Assembly: GCA_037176845.1 (NCBI GenBank)
Contig: JAYKXP010000043.1
Span: forward strand, 124,001 to 188,000
Length of the DNA: 64,000 bases
Source of the DNA: Paramarasmius palmivorus
Taxonomy: Eukaryota > Basidiomycota > Agaricomycetes > Agaricales > Marasmiaceae
Direction: 5' to 3'
How positions within the stretch are numbered: the stretch's first letter is position 1; every line of letters begins with the position of its first letter. Of the stretch, positions 38,506 through 50,093 are shown piece by piece. The notes under the pieces are model-generated. The model saw only the letters and a list, made by a program, of their open reading frames with translations. It ran no database searches and was not told where the DNA came from. The translations under genes were made by a program, and so were the position numbers.

Positions 38506-41500
38506 AGCATGCTGTTATCGTCCATGGAAGCGCCGGATAGTAGACGGGAGCCAGATCGCATAGCACACCTATTTCCCTTGTTGAATAGGATACCGCAAAG
38601 AACAATTGGCCGGCTTACCCGTTCCCGATCTTCAGCGAATTCAAAGCAAACTGTCCTCTCGAGTTGATGTGCGCGACAACCGAGCAGAAGTCAAGGGATA
38701 CATTGTGTCCCAACTGCGTATATAACGGCAGGATCAGTCAATTGAACGACACCGATTGCGCGGAGTAATTACATACCTCGACGAGATCGGGCTCGGTCAT
38801 TAAGCCAGGTTTTCCGGCGGGGAAAATAGCACAGTTATCCCCTATTGTAGCACCCATAGCACGGTAAAACCAAACGATGAAAGCCGTTCCCGTAAGTGGC
38901 GCCAGAACCCCACCGTTCCCATGGCCCGTGTAAAGCGGGCGCGACAACACGAGGTGTAATTGCCAGCGTTGACAGTAGCTGCTCTTGTCCCAGTGGTACT
39001 GACCTGGGCGGCGTCTTCCGATCACGATCCATTTTGTGAGGATGACCCACAATAGAGATAGCAACGCTTGGATGGTGAGAACAAGTACGAAGCAGCTGGC
39101 AATGAAGCCGTAGAGAACACCGAAGTTGTGCCAGTGCGGAGAGAACAGTTCCAGTCGATTCAGATGTATGAATAACTGACGGAGCACTTGCGCAGCTGCA
39201 ACGGCGCTTACAGACCAGTAAGCTGCAGCACAACCAGCCACGAGCAAGTTGATGAAGAGAATTAAAATGTATGGGTAGACGAAGTAGGGCGCTTGTCTCT
39301 TGTAGAACGCACGTCCAAATGGCGAAATTGTGTCATCATTTTCCTTGGTCCTTGGGAAACCTTTGTTGAAGCAGATAGCCTCACCACGATCTTGTTATCG
39401 TGCGTGAGCGAATGTGCCAAGTTTCTGACATGATGCACTGCTCACCATTGCCCATCCACGTAGCATTATCTTCGTACACTGTATTCCTCTTCCCCAGCGC
39501 ACCTGAGCCCATCACTGTACGGTGTCCAACATGGGTTCCTGGCAACAGTACGACTCGGTCGGCGATCATGGCTAGAGTAGCGATGAATCTCTTAGTTGGT
39601 ATTCAAAGGGAATAGAACGCACCTCCATTTCCAATCACAATTTTCCCAGTACCCAAACGGTCCGTCGTGAACAACTCGGAACGAGAGCCAAACACAACCT
39701 ATGAAGAATAATGAGATCCAACATTTCGTGCATAGTACCCTACATACATCGTCCCCGATTTCAAGTAGCTCTGGATCCAGGCAATAGATACCAGAGCCTG
39801 GCCAGTACACTCGACGACCGATTTTGGCACCCATCATACGGTAGACGACCTTTCAAATGTTCGTGAGCATCGAGAAATGGAAAACGCGACAATGACTCAC
39901 AGACGCGACCTCGTAATGATTTCCTAGAAGCGAAAACGCAGCTTTGAGGTGCCGCTGGGACAAGAGTCGCGAGTTGATGAACCTCCTCAGTAATGACAGC
40001 TGGGAAGCATCTGCCGCTGAACATTCTTTGTTCAGACCAAAGATCCGTTTGACGAGTATGCTAAGGGTAAGATGGAGCAATGGAGTGATAGTCGCTCGAA
40101 CAACCCTCGCCAACACATGGAATGCCACTCTATCGGGTGCCGCAAACCAGTAAATGACAGATACCAGTGCGGTCAGCCCATCTGTGACGACCACGGCTTG
40201 GTCAAGCATCAACCACAGACATGCAAACCAGGGGATATCTAGAGGTAAGTTATGAGCAAAGGAAAGAATGGAAGGCGGGCGACTGACATGATGCCGTGTG
40301 GACGATAAAAATAATAGGCCACGCGACGAACAATTGAAGCGCCCAGTGCGGTTCAACGATAAGTGTCCGGTTATAAGCTCCAAACGAGCGTGGTAATGGC
40401 TGGTCGTGCGAAGAAGAATGAGGGCCCCAGACGGTACTTTCGGGGATCGATGAGCCTGGAGATATCCAGGTGTACGTATTGATGACAGCCCTTCGACCAA
40501 TCATGATTGGCTCCAAGCGGAATAATCCTTCTCTTTCAACGCAAAACCCGCGAACAGTTGCTGCGTCAATCCTGCAACCGTCGGCAAAGGTGAGTAAATC
40601 GTATTCGCCCAGGCGCGCATCTTTGTCGATATAGACATCTTTACCGATATGTGCCCCAAGAAGTCGGTAGTACCAAATTTCGAGTGACGGATGTAAAGCA
40701 AATATGCCTTTGCCTGCGATACTAGACGAATATTGGTAAGTAAAGTTTCTGCGTCGGACATGGAGAAGACAACATACAGGATACTTTGATTGACAATCCA
40801 CCACCTGAGATAGTAGCTCGACCACCTTCGAATAGTCAGAAGAGCCATCAGCTTAGAAGACGTGAGAAACTCACATCGAATACATCCCAGGGCGATACTT
40901 TCCAATCACCACCCACTTGAATATGATAGCACCGAAAGGAGCGGCAATTCGAGCAGCGGCTCGTGCTGCGACAATCGCACAGAGGAGAGCGCCCATTCTC
41001 TCCCAAAAGGTCCCGTGGAGTAGAGGGGCGAGATACGACAGGATGAACAACAGCACCGACCCTATGAAACAATCAGAAAAGATACAGAAGCCAGTGAGGT
41101 CACTCACAAGTAAGAGCTGCTTTCAGGGGATAGAAGAAAAGTACGGGTACGAGCTGCACAAGCATCGTCAAGGGATGTGTTTGACCACGAGAGTTCCGCT
41201 TGACGGGAGGTTCAGGGTCTGGATCGTATGCCAGGGTAACGTCGGAGGAGTTTGTCGCACCAGTATCAAGATTCTCCTCAAGTAAGTCCTCCAGTGATAC
41301 GCCACGTTGTTCAATCTCAATGAGTGAACCAATACCAGCAATGGAGCTGTTCGTGAAGATGGCTGCGACCGCGATGCTAACTCCTGTTCTCTTGCGAATC
41401 AAGTACGACAGTTTTCCCAAGAGAAGCGAGTTGCCACCCAGCATGAAGAAATCGGATTTAGCCGTGATGGTGCCAGGTTCAATGGCAAGAAGTTCGGAAA

Positions 41501-43831
41501 CGATGTCCTTCACAATCAGCGCCTGTGGGGACATGCTTGAGCTGTTCTGCTGTGCTATTTGTTCCTCCATGATGCCAAATGCGAAATCGCCGTTGGCATG
41601 CCTCGCCAGCTTTGCGAGAATGTGAACCTGCGGAATAGCGAAGCCGGGTAGCACATCACCGACAGAACGTATGACAAGCTCGCTGTCCACGAATGATTGG
41701 ACTGCGAGAAACGCCTCCGGTGTGCCATCCTGGCGGTAGCGAACAACGACATCATCTACCCCGTGGATCAGTCGTAGTGCATCTTCGACTTCTTGGATGT
41801 TCACGGATACTGTTGTGCAAGAAATAGGATCCGAGAGAGAAGCCTGGGCGTGAGGAACTTCAGCCTCGAAGTGCCTTTGTAGCAACGGTACACTATCTGT
41901 AAGGCACCCAAGTCCGAGTCGCGTGGACAGCTTGATTCGTAAAGGTTTCCCAGCACTACAAGCAAACACGGTCGGTTAAGCTGGAGCGAAATATAAACTA
42001 GAACTATTCACCTATTCTTTGGCACATCTTTCATGTAGACAACTGCGAAAGGCCACTTTGAAGGGTGAAGGTGGTCTCGAAGCAGGTCGTGAAGCTGGGT
42101 AAGACCAATAACCGGGCGTCCGGGTTGGGGTACAATGACAACTCCAATTGTTTCTTGGAGAACATCATGCTCCACAGAGAAGGACAGAGCGGTCTTGGAA
42201 AAGGAAATGAGCGCTGAGCGACCAAAATATCGATATCAATTACCTTGACATGATCCCTTGCTGCAGTAATGATGGCTTCTTCGATTTCGAAAGGGGAGAT
42301 GACCTCACCGCCCTTGTTGATAATTTCCTTGGACCGCCCAGTGATAAACAAATATCCATCGTTGTCCATGTAACCACAATCACCAGAATCAAACCATCCT
42401 TCGCTCGTAAATGCAGATTTATCCAGCGGAGAGCTAATATCGGCGATAACCTCGTACCCACTGAACGTCGGAAGTCCGCGAACACAGACCGCGCCTGTTT
42501 TTCCTCTCGGAAGCTCGTGCTCCAGGTTAGAAGGATCACGAATGCTCAGGTAAGGGCCACAAGCGATCCCTGAACAACCTGGCCGTTCTAACTGGTACGT
42601 AGTAGGCGGGGATGCAATCGGCATACATCTGTTTATGATTGACTCAGCAACATGAATAGAGTCAGAAAGAGCGAACGTACTCTGTCATTCCATATGAAGG
42701 TAAAATTACGGCACCTTCGAAACATTCCTTCAATTCTTGTGCAAGAGATGGTAGCAGACCACCAGCAGCATTACATATCATTCGAATGCGCAGATCGCGT
42801 CCAGGAACAATGCCTTCCGGCTGTGCAGTAAGGATAGCATGGTGTATTGTAGGAGCAGCGTAATACCTGACCCGACAGTGAGTAACAATGATAGAAATAG
42901 ATCAGGCATGAGACGAACCAAGTGGACTTCAAACTCGAAGCAATCTTCCAAAACGCGATAGCATCGAAACCAGGACACATGATAGCTCCTCCACCTGAAA
43001 GCATCGGTGCTAGAAGGTTTCGAACGATACCACCTACGTGGAACAACGGCATCATGTTCACTATAATTGGTGCAAAAGCTGTTAAAACATATTCAAGAAA
43101 CCGACATGGGATCACTCACTATTAATATCAGAGGGCCTCAAATCCCAAGATTGAACAACAGCCCAGGTACCAACGATCAATGAGCGAAGTGTATACGGAA
43201 CGACTTTCTTCCTGCCGCTTGTACCCGACGTATGTAGCACCAAAGATTGGTCGTCCAAGCCATGGGGTTGCGAGGGCGTGCGTATGACTGACCGTTCTCC
43301 CAGAGTTGATAGGTCGAATAAACCTGCTGGCCCGGAATTCCTGCCTTCAACAAAGACAACCTCACAATTCAACTCGTCCCTGAGCTCCCTGAGCTCGAGA
43401 CGCTCGATAGCATCCCTCGTTGATACAACCGCCTTCGCCTTCAGCCGTGACGCGTCTTCCTTGAGTTCTGCTGCCGTGCAGCTGGCGTTGACGGGTGCAC
43501 AGGTGTGGTATGAGGCTATCGCGAGGAGAGCAAGAGCGTTTTCAGGGCCAGTAGGCAACGCTACCATGATACGGTCGTTGGGCCCTAGAGGCGTGTGCGA
43601 ATGCGTGGAAGGCATGCGGAATTGAGTAACAAAGGAGTGTATATCTTCGTGGCACAAAGGTGGCCTCGATGGGTCTGGGGAATAGAGAGCGGGAGTAGGA
43701 GTCGAGGGTAAGCAGTCCAGCAGGGTCCGGACATGACTGGCGCCCTCAATGTGCCCTGCGAGGCAGTCTCCCAAAGAGGTGCCTTCGCTAGGAGCAGATG
43801 CAGCGCGCAAGAAGTCGAGAGGGATGGACAT
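38150..43831 (-). CDS. NRPS-like membrane synthetase of Pls/PosA architecture with C-terminal RING finger
   Basis: ATG 43831. Domain order: (1) Adenylation domain, 43.8-41.6 kb: A3 LHTSGTSGRKKVVPY; MMPLFHVGGIVRNLL; A7-A8 GYMDNDGYLFITGRSKEIIN and KGGEVISPFEIEEA; the A10 place reads ARHANGDFAF, without the usual lysine. (2) Carrier domain near 41.45 kb: FFMLGGNSLLLGKL with the phosphopantetheine serine. (3) Membrane segments (LVQLVPVLFFYPLKAAL; LLFILSYLAPLLHG). (4) First hexapeptide beta-helix (AHIGKDVYIDKDARLGEYDL). (5) More membrane helices, then a second beta-helix (KIGRRVYWPGSGIYCLDPEL; GAMIADRVVLLPGTHVGHRT). (6) Membrane block (FGVLYGFIASCFVLVLTIQA), third beta-helix (GATIGDNCAIFPAGKPGLMT ... 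GWPAKRM). (7) RING finger ending at 38150. Parts 1-6 match poly-amino-acid synthetases such as epsilon-poly-lysine synthetase. Substrate is not known. Confidence 0.85.
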
Positions 43832-45167
43832 TGTGCACGGCGACTCTCCGAGGGTAAGCTCTTTTGCCTGAAGATTCAGGAAGTCGAAAGAGACAACACA
43901 TCAGGTTATTTTGCGTCGCTTTTTATGAGCATTGCAAATCAATAACCGGTGTATACTCGAAGACATGGTGATGTCCGGGTGAAGATAGAAAAACGAACCA
44001 GGTTTCCGCATAGACGAACTGGTTGTAGAGTTTCCGAAGTTGTGACGATTCATCGGTTCACTTTTCAGCACAATTTAGTCAAGGAAGTCGTATCTGGGAA
44101 ATTAAGAACCACCGATTAGCTAAATCGAGATTATAGCATGCGATACGTACTCACATCGTAAAAATCGCGCCATGATAAACACTTATGACTCAGAGTCATC
44201 TCGTATCGACTTTGAGGTTGAAGAAAAAAAGGCTTCCATATTCCCGTCCCGTCGTATCGGATTCCAGTTCGATAACTCGTTATTTTGCCCTGCGAAATTC
44301 AGAAAGTAGTGTGAACATCATGCTGAAGCTGGTAGAGATCGCTTAATTCCTGTGAAATACAAATGGATATAGCCATCGAGAAGCAGCGGGAGGGGGTCGA
44401 TGTGGTTTGCTGTCAAGGTGTCAAAACAGATTTTTGGCCCGGTTTGCCGGCGGTTGACGGCACGTGGTAGCGTGGGAACACGTTTGCAGCGTCATCGTTG
44501 CTGAGCCCGACATTCTCACTGCGCTCAGTCAGGTTCAATCTCTATCACTATCAGAGCTACTCTCATGGCCATGTTCGCTAGAATCTGATAATCGACAATA
44601 GTAAGATAGTTCTGCTCACTTTTTTTCGCACCTTGACGGTTCTTTCTATGACAGCATATAGTACAAATTCCTCGAACTCACCAATGGACGACCGTTATCT
44701 GTTCCCTGCATCTTCATTTCTCGCAATATGTTCACTTGATAGAGTTGCTCGCTCCTCGGTTCTCTGTGTTTCCGTCTGGGTCTTATCTTCGCTAACGTCC
44801 TGTCAGTCTCCGGCAACAAAATAGTCTGAAACGCCTCACAATTCACTCGGAAAATGAATTTACCAGACATATCTCAGGCCAACCACGCCGACCGCTCGAC
44901 CTCCCTCCGGATGTTTCTCCATATCAGTGTTCAACACTGTTTTCGACGTCGCTCTGACCGCATGGGAATATCCTCGGAAGGAAACTTATGCTTGCGGTCA
45001 ACGTTCATGTTTTGCCTCACTGCATGGCTGTGGAGCCCGTTTCCTGGCAATAGTCAGTTTCCCCGCATTAACAAATCCTACTTGATTCTGCAGGACCATC
45101 GTCGGCGCTCATCGGTATTGAGACACAATCTCTGGTAATAGTTATCCAAGAGTGACGCGCTTCATGT
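43832..45167. other. Intergenic, no supported gene
   Basis: About 1.3 kb upstream of the NRPS-like gene. A 74-codon minus-strand frame at 44646-44870 (MSGKFIFRVNCEAFQ) is the only ATG-started candidate and has no recognisable features. Confidence 0.4.
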
Positions 45168-45962
45168 TCATAATAAATCACCGTAAAATCTACCTCTTTT
45201 GGATCCACTTATCCTGCTATCTGCAGGGCTTGACCACACAACGTTGGGAATTTTGTGATACGCGGTATCACCATTCCAGGACCATCCGATGGTATATCCA
45301 GGTGTATTCGCATTTCCATATCCAATGATGAGTTTCGACTTCAATGGGCTTCCATCTCCAGCCATACATAGAAGAACGAAAGTCTGATTCTGAAGAAGCT
45401 CTTGGCCTGGGAAATGAAGATCAATCGGGAGCGAAGCTAATGCAGATCTATCATTATCAACTCCACTACGTCCGATGTAACTACCGAATACCCGGTATAT
45501 GTGTTCTCGCGTTCCCAGATGCAGAATCCGAACTGATAGCTCGATTGCCGTACTAGGGAAGAAATGAACCAGTCCGTCGTGCGCGTAGGTCGGCAATCTG
45601 TGCTCTTCTGCGTCTGTGTCAAAGCGTGTAGAAATTCGTAAATTATTCGGGATGGGAAGAATTGGGAAGAACAATGTTCGCTGTGCTGCGGAGAACGAGG
45701 TGAGTTGGATAATGATTTGCGATGACAGGGCATTCCCGAGAAATTATGGGTTTCTAACGGTCCGTGTGGGTCTCAAAATTGAGAACACGGTGGTTTTGGG
45801 GGCTTGAAACGCCCACCCTAAATCATGTTTCCACTGAGTCTCACAGTGGTAAATTAACTGTACGATAATTGGGTGACTGAGAGTGTCCTGGTGCCACGGA
45901 CTCGTCGCATACGATAAGACGGTCTTCCAACTATTCAAATGAGGTGTGTGGCATGGTGGCAC
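45168..45962 (-). pseudogene. Hypothetical protein, frame broken by one stop codon (possible pseudogene)
   Basis: On the minus strand a frame from ATG 45962 reads protein-like text (SWKTVLSYATSPWHQDTLS ... LGWAFQAPKTTVFSILRP) to a TAA near 45741. In the same frame it then continues FLGNALSSQIIIQLTSF and on to GQELLQNQTFVLLCMAGDG, LIIGYGNANTPGYTIGWSWN and stop at 45168. The 168-codon second half has no ATG near its start. Either a single stop has broken an older gene, or a small intron (GTTAGA...CGCAG) spans the stop with a frame change. No domain recognised. Confidence 0.3.
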
Positions 45963-47002
45963 CCGACTCTCGTGGCTTTCGTGTCGTCACTGGTGACGGA
46001 GCACTGGTAGTGGCCGAGTCAAATATCCTTGGTCGTTTCTAGCATAGGAAAGAGTTGGTACAGCTAGAGGGGTGCCCTTCGAATTGAAATTGAGGAGTGT
46101 CGCATGGACCACGACTTTGGTACGCGTGTATCAACTTGGTCACAAATGAGAATTTGGTACTCATCGAACTTAACTGGTGGAACAGCGGGATATCATAAGT
46201 GCTTGCATACACACGAATATTGGACCCAGGTAGAGTGCAGTACAGATGTAAACTCCCTTGGACGTCTGACTGTTTCTGTCCTCCAGCACCCTACGGGATT
46301 TGGTTATACAGAAGTCAATTTGCCTGATCTTTGTCGGTAAGATGTGCTACCGATGGTCAATCCTGGCCGTTTAGTCTGTCGTGATTGTTAGCTTTGACCA
46401 TACAAGGATATCATAATGTTTAGTAGGCTACGTAGAAGTTGATGGTAACACCTTTGTGATGCGCGCATAGCAAGGTGCTCGATGAGCGCAATTGAAATGA
46501 AAGGATATCGCTGTGGCGCTAGTTGTAATGATACCGGTGAAGTAGGCATTCTGAAGGAGTCAGTCCCAGGATATGTATCTTATCGTCATAGATTCTATAA
46601 GCCTACTAGAAGCCTTGGAACTGAGTAAACATTCAAGCTTTCAATTGAAGTCGCTAAATAATTTGAGGAAGATTCAACGGGAAGGATAATTTGAAAATAG
46701 CTCCTGAGAGACATCTGTACAGGCTTGATTTCTGCAGCTCAAAGACTGATTAAATTTGGTGTAGATGAAGGTCGGGAGTCGGTGGCCAATTTACTGTTTA
46801 GCGCGTCTCCCGCCACCGGACCAACCGGCAACTCGGTTCTCCGAGGATCCGGCTAACACCGGTACTCCTTCGTCTCAATCCACGACCTCTCAACAATTCA
46901 TTCAAATTGCACGTTTCCAAGGGCCTTTGGCTGGCTACAGTTGAACTAAAGATAGAGAATTGAACCGGTTGGTAGTAAAGTGAGTTTGATTTTTGAGAAA
47001 GC
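45963..47002. other. Intergenic, no supported gene
   Basis: About 1 kb. A plus-strand 78-codon frame at 46107-46340 shows no family features. AT-rich towards 46.4-46.8 kb. Confidence 0.4.
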
Positions 47003-48094
47003 ATGGCTCCAAATAACACGGACATGTTGACAGATAAAGCGAAAAACTACTTCCACATGAAACGATACAATATCATGTCTCTTTATCGTGCAAGTCGTAA
47101 CCTGAATTTCAAAAGATTAGCCTTTACGCGAAGCAACTCTTCTATCAAAGTGTGTTCCCAGTCTAAATTGTATGGTCTTCCACGCTCATTGAACCTCTCC
47201 AGAAACTGCAACAAGCGTTTCGGGACCCAAGTTCACCCTTTCATCTTCCACCCGGTACACAAGGACCATCATCTCCAGATGGGTTAGAAGAAGCTTTATC
47301 ATGGGAGCTGCCAACGCAGGACGCCGTACAATATGAGGAAGCTCGCCAAAAGATGACGGAAGCGGGGTTTCGACCGCAGTTTCTTTGGGAACAGAAAGTC
47401 GTGTGGGGAGATCATGATTCATTCCAGTGAGTGATTATTCCTCGGTATGATACAACCGGACTAACCATCTTTGAACTCAATTGCTGCATCTCGGTTTCGC
47501 GTTAATTCATGAAGACACGTCAACAACGTTCACTACGGTAGCCGTCAATTTTCTCATGGATTTTGACATCCGACTCACGGAACATTGCTTTTCTGTTATT
47601 CAGTTCGATTTTTCGAGTCGGTATGTGGGTTGACGCTCACTCCATGACGAGACTAGAGCTGTTGATTACAGAGTCGTATAAACTGGATGACACGACTTGG
47701 ACAACGATTAGGCGGCCCTGCTAAAGCCCAGGCTCTCATCAAAGGCCAGGGTGTGTCGCTTATCCTTAAATCTATCGAAGTCAAGTTTAGAAGGCCGGTG
47801 ACATATCCGGATACTGTGAGTCTGCCGTCGCTCATTTCAGAGCCTTCGTCTCAATACTGCCCATAGCTTTTAATCTCCCACAAGCCCTACATTCCACAGG
47901 TAGATGCTCGAAAGAGAATCGATAGCAGTGAATTGCACCTTACTTCGTCGATATTCTCAATCACCCAGGGGGCCTTTGTAGCTCACGCGAATGAGATTGT
48001 CGTGTGGTATGACTATGACAAGCTCAAAAAGTGTGATCCTGGGGAAGAGTATAAGACGATTGTTTGGGAACCCTTTGGAGGAATTCCGTCGTGA
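47003..48094 (+). CDS. Acyl-CoA thioesterase-like hotdog protein, probably mitochondrial
   Basis: Exon 1 starts at ATG 47003; a second in-frame ATG at 47075 begins MSLYRASRNLNFKRLAFTRS, a basic, Ser-rich segment like a mitochondrial presequence. A 53-nt intron (GTGTGT...TCCAG) joins in frame to KLQQAFRDPSSPFHLPPGTQ. Then TEAGFRPQFLWEQKVVWGDH. Further exons: DSFQHVNNVHYVRFFES, RINWMTRLGQRLGGPAKAQA, LILKSIEVKFRRPVTYPDT, VDARKRIDSSELHLTSSIFS and VAHANEIVVWYDYDKLK. It ends EPFGGIPS and stop at 48094. The block W.D.D...HVNN..Y..FFE is the catalytic start of the 4HBT hotdog fold. Likely role is hydrolysis of acyl-CoA thioesters; chain-length preference unknown. Confidence 0.8.
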
Positions 48095-48497
48095 TGATAT
48101 AGCATTCGCGTGAGTACATACTTAGATGCGATGAGGGCTCGGAATCCCTGCTTGTACATTACATTTAACTTTTCTATAGACCTCGTAGCTCGCAAAGAAT
48201 TACCATATTACCTGTAAGCCTTTCATGAAGCTTTAGCATTCAAAACGTTGACCGGATGACCCTAGAGAGACGTCACAGACCTCAAAGTAGAAGTCACACT
48301 CCCATTTTCAGTAATTGCCTTGACAGGTGGCCAAAGACTGGCAAACAGTTCTGGATGTATATAATCTAGTTCCCTCTGTTTCTCGCCCTTCTTCACTTCT
48401 TTCTTTCTTACATCCACGATCCTGGTGATCTCTGCACATATATCTACATCGCTACTCTCCCAACGACTGGTTTTCGTTCACATTACTATCCTCAACC
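48095..48497. other. Intergenic with pyrimidine-rich promoter
   Basis: About 0.4 kb between the thioesterase and the secreted His-Asp-repeat gene. A CT-rich tract at about 48370-48460 precedes the next ATG. An unspliced 3' extension of the thioesterase gene here is not excluded. Confidence 0.4.
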
Positions 48498-50093
48498 ATG
48501 GTCCTCATTACATCGCGTTCTATCACTCTCATCGCAGCATCCATCTCGCTCGCTGCTCTCGCCGTTGAGGCTGCGCCTACACCAGCTCCTCATAAAGCGC
48601 AGTTGTCTGCCAGCGTCCTCGCCCGGGACAATGGGGCAGTTCGCGAGAGAACATCGGTCGCTCGTTCTCGGATTTCTGCGGCACATAAGAAGCCCAAGTC
48701 GGACAAGTCGAAGAAGAAGGAGGAAGATAGGAAGAATCATCATGGAAAGGGCGATAAGGGCAAGCATCATAAGAGCGTGAGTTGATTTTGTCTGATTTTG
48801 CGGAAGGTGTGTTTCTGACGCATATATGCGTTCCGTTAGAGAGATTTGGAGTTGGGCGTGACTGGACCAGAAGGCGCCAAGCAACCTTCGTTAATCGAGA
48901 TCACTGTCGGTGGCGTGTATCACCAACCTGCCCGCCGGGTCGAGGGTCAGTCGCAGAGGTTCTTCCATGTTCGTCGAAGCCCAGGTCACGATCACGACCA
49001 TGACCACGATCACGACCACGACCACGACCATGATCACACTCACGATCACGATCACGACCACAAACACGACCACGACCATCACCATCGTCGAGCGCCAGAA
49101 TTCGGACAGAGACGCCGTTTCCGACCTCATCCACGTAGCTCCGAGTTGTGTGATGGGCAAATCGCTCTGGTGAGTCCTTCTGGTGCACAATAAACCATCC
49201 GCATTCTGACCGAATATTAGCGTTCGGGGAACCAGAGGACTGGATATCTACTTCGGGATCCTGCTACGCACACGTTCAACGCTTCCAAAGACAACGGAAC
49301 CGTCGTCGACCTCTTTCTCGCTCGGTGTCCCCCTTCGTATGCAGGCAAGGAGTGTGCCAAGCTAGTCGTGCCTGGTGAAGACGGAGATGAATGCGTCACG
49401 TACGACTCTGCCTTTGCCTCTTTCACCTCGGAACCCTGCTTCCCAAGTACAGCAGATGGCAAGCAGGTCAGCAATGAAAGAAGCCAATTATTTGGGTACA
49501 GTCTCGAGACTCAAAAGCTGGATGCCATCTCTCCAAGCCCTGCTGGTAAGGAGTCGGCGTCATCATCCAATCCCCTCGATCGCCGAGAAGCTCAAACTGT
49601 TACGATGTTTTTTGAACCCGCGGAGTCCTCGTGTGCTAAAGCACAAGTTATCGACTCCTCCGCTGATCCCTCGCCCTCGCCCCGGTCTGTCGATAATAGC
49701 GCCGCTGCTTCCACTGCCACCACTTCCACCGCTACAATGACTCTGACCGAAACTGTCACTGTAACCGCCGCATCGCAGCAAACCATGGCGGCCCAAGCTG
49801 TATCCAACACAAATACCACAACGACCACCTCGAGTCCATATGTCACGCCATCTGCCAAATCTCTCATAGTGGAAGTGTTTGGTGAAGATGATGACGAATC
49901 GAGTTCATCCTCTCCTTCGACTACAGCAGCTGAGCCCGCGACTACGACTTCCATAGACGGAAACGTCGTGGCATCGAGTATAGCTGCAGAATACAGCTCT
50001 AGTTCTGCTGCTAGCGAAACTCTTACCAACGCTCCCACTTCTACCACTTCCACGGACAGTCCTACTGAGACCGGTACTACATCGAGTGTATGA
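48498..50093 (+). CDS. Secreted protein with His-Asp repeat and Ser/Thr-rich tail
   Basis: Three exons. ATG 48498 with a signal peptide (MVLITSRSITLIAASISLAA ... AVEAAP). A Lys/His-rich block (KKPKSDKSKKKEEDRKN, HHGKGDKGKHHK) ends exon 1. Exon 2 has LELGVTGPEGAKQPSLIEIT and then some fifteen HD dipeptides with a few HT or HK variants, ending HHHRR (about 48985-49090). Exon 3 has TGYLLRDPATHTFNASKDN and a cysteine-bearing globular part (ARCPPSYAGKECAKLV, GDECVTYDSAF). A Thr/Ser/Ala-rich tail (TMTLTETVTVTAASQQ) ends at 50093. The tail is likely O-glycosylated. His-Asp repeats bind divalent metals such as zinc, nickel or copper. No GPI site is obvious. No known enzyme domain; cell-wall or secreted metal binder is inferred. 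Confidence 0.75.

Noticed and set aside
38150..43831. Calling the gene an epsilon-poly-lysine synthetase
   Set aside because: The architecture matches, but substrate residues cannot be judged by eye and the adenylation domain has acyl-CoA-ligase-like features.
48985..49090. Short direct repeats that might suggest a CRISPR array
   Set aside because: They are His-Asp codons within an intact gene, without spacers; CRISPR arrays are not expected in a fungal nuclear genome.
49592..50053. Minus-strand frame of 153 codons, valine-rich
   Set aside because: Antisense of the Ser/Thr-rich tail of the secreted His-Asp-repeat gene; repeat codons keep the other strand open.
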